A stretch of DNA of 6,698 nt from Planctomycetota bacterium (GTDB lineage: Bacteria > Planctomycetota > Phycisphaerae > UBA1845), in contig JADFHG010000215.1 in the NCBI GenBank assembly GCA_022567365.1, forward strand, positions 1 to 6,698, in the 5' to 3' direction. The notes under the pieces are model-generated. The model was given only the letters and a program-made list of their open reading frames with translations. It was not told the DNA's origin and searched no databases. Both the position numbers and the translations under genes were made by a program. Position 1 is the stretch's first letter. Every line of letters starts with the position of its first letter. Positions 6,230 to 6,698 of this stretch are shown piece after piece.

Positions 6230-6698
6230 GGCGATCCCGTCGGTGGGGCGATGGGAACGGGCCGAGGCCCGGCGCGGCGCGACCGCCCTGCCCGCCGCGT
6301 CCGCCGATTCGAGCTTGCCGGTGGGCAAGGACGACATCCTCACGCCGCTGCTCCTTTCCATGCGTGTGTCTTTCGTAGCGGTTCTGCTGATTCTCGTTCC
6401 GGGTACGATGATCGGCGTCTGGCTCGCGCGGACGCGATCGCGTTGGCGGCCCCTCGTGGAAGCGGTGTCGATCGCGCCCCTGGTTGTGCCGCCGGTTGTC
6501 ACCGGGTTTGTCCTCCTGATGGTGATGCACACCGTTCGATTTCCGCCGGTGTTTACCTGGTGGGCGGCGGCCGTAGCGGCTGGGGTCGTGGCCATGCCTT
6601 TGCTGATTCGTACCGTGCGGTCGTCCGTCGAACAGATCGACCCGCGTTTGGCCAACGTCGCCAAGACGCTCGGGGCATCGCGCACCCGCGTGCTGTAT
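6222..6698 (+). CDS. modB: Molybdate ABC transporter permease ModB, N-terminal part, cut by the window edge
   Basis: ModB forms the membrane channel through which ModA-delivered molybdate enters, powered by the ModC ATPase, which is not in view. The visible 159 codons show a first membrane helix (about 47-68, MRVSFVAVLLILVPGTMIGV), then WLARTRSRWRPLVEA, a second helix with the family signature APLVVPPVVTGFVLL (85-99), and a third (111-129). The cytoplasmic EAA loop that docks with the ATPase then begins: EQIDPRLANVAKTLGAS (137-153). The start is uncertain. ATG 6222 overlaps the end of modA; GTG 6207, GTG 6321 and ATG 6360 are alternatives, none with a clear Shine-Dalgarno. The first 38 residues are Ala/Arg-rich and unlike most ModB N termini. 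The frame is +1 relative to modA, so a ModA-ModB fusion broken by one base is another reading. Confidence 0.85.
   Translation, partial: MAAAIPSVGRWERAEARRGATALPAASADSSLPVGKDDILTPLLLSMRVSFVAVLLILVPGTMIGVWLARTRSRWRPLVEAVSIAPLVVPPVVTGFVLLMVMHTVRFPPVFTWWAAAVAAGVVAMPLLIRTVRSSVEQIDPRLANVAKTLGASRTRVLY

Noticed and set aside
5813..6685. Minus-strand 290-codon ORF opposite modA and modB
   Set aside because: It is Arg/Thr/Gly-rich without motifs, and the plus strand encodes clear ModA and ModB motifs across the same bases.

Overview
The window is GC-rich DNA whose gene content points to a planctomycete-type bacterium (phylum Planctomycetota). The evidence is a secreted FG-GAP/dockerin protein, an M1 aminopeptidase with a C-terminal HEAT extension, and a palindromic intergenic repeat of a kind I associate from memory with planctomycete genomes. 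The assignment is inference; no rRNA or other phylogenetic marker is present.

Layout. Three genes read leftward on the minus strand. They are a secreted seven-repeat FG-GAP beta-propeller protein with a C-terminal dockerin pair (4972 to 3221), an exported zinc aminopeptidase of family M1 followed by HEAT repeats and a coiled coil (2961 to 376), and the first 88 codons of a protein with a GAGAS nucleotide-binding-like motif (266 to the left edge). The first two are separated by about 260 bp containing a 78-bp imperfect palindrome (3015-3092); the last two are separated by 109 bp with no obvious terminator. Divergently, on the plus strand, lies a molybdate ABC transporter: modA, the periplasmic binding protein (from 5249), followed by modB, the permease, cut by the right edge. 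A 276-bp divergent intergenic region separates the two blocks. It holds a hairpin, a TATACT box just before modA and a doubtful 44-codon ORF.

Functionally the two blocks look unrelated. The minus-strand genes are two exported proteins, one proteolytic and one probably adhesive or structural, plus an unidentified protein. The plus-strand genes import molybdate or tungstate; the ATPase (modC) would be expected just outside the window.

Most unusual points. (1) modA carries an in-frame 53-codon insertion bounded by near-perfect 16-bp inverted repeats, i.e. a MITE/REP-like element that has become protein-coding; removing it restores normal ModA spacing. (2) modA has no stop codon where the protein should end, and its frame stays open through all of the visible modB, which is in the +1 frame. 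(3) The 3015-3092 palindrome looks like a dispersed repeat. Several long ORFs opposite these genes are by-products of GC-rich codon usage and are not annotated.
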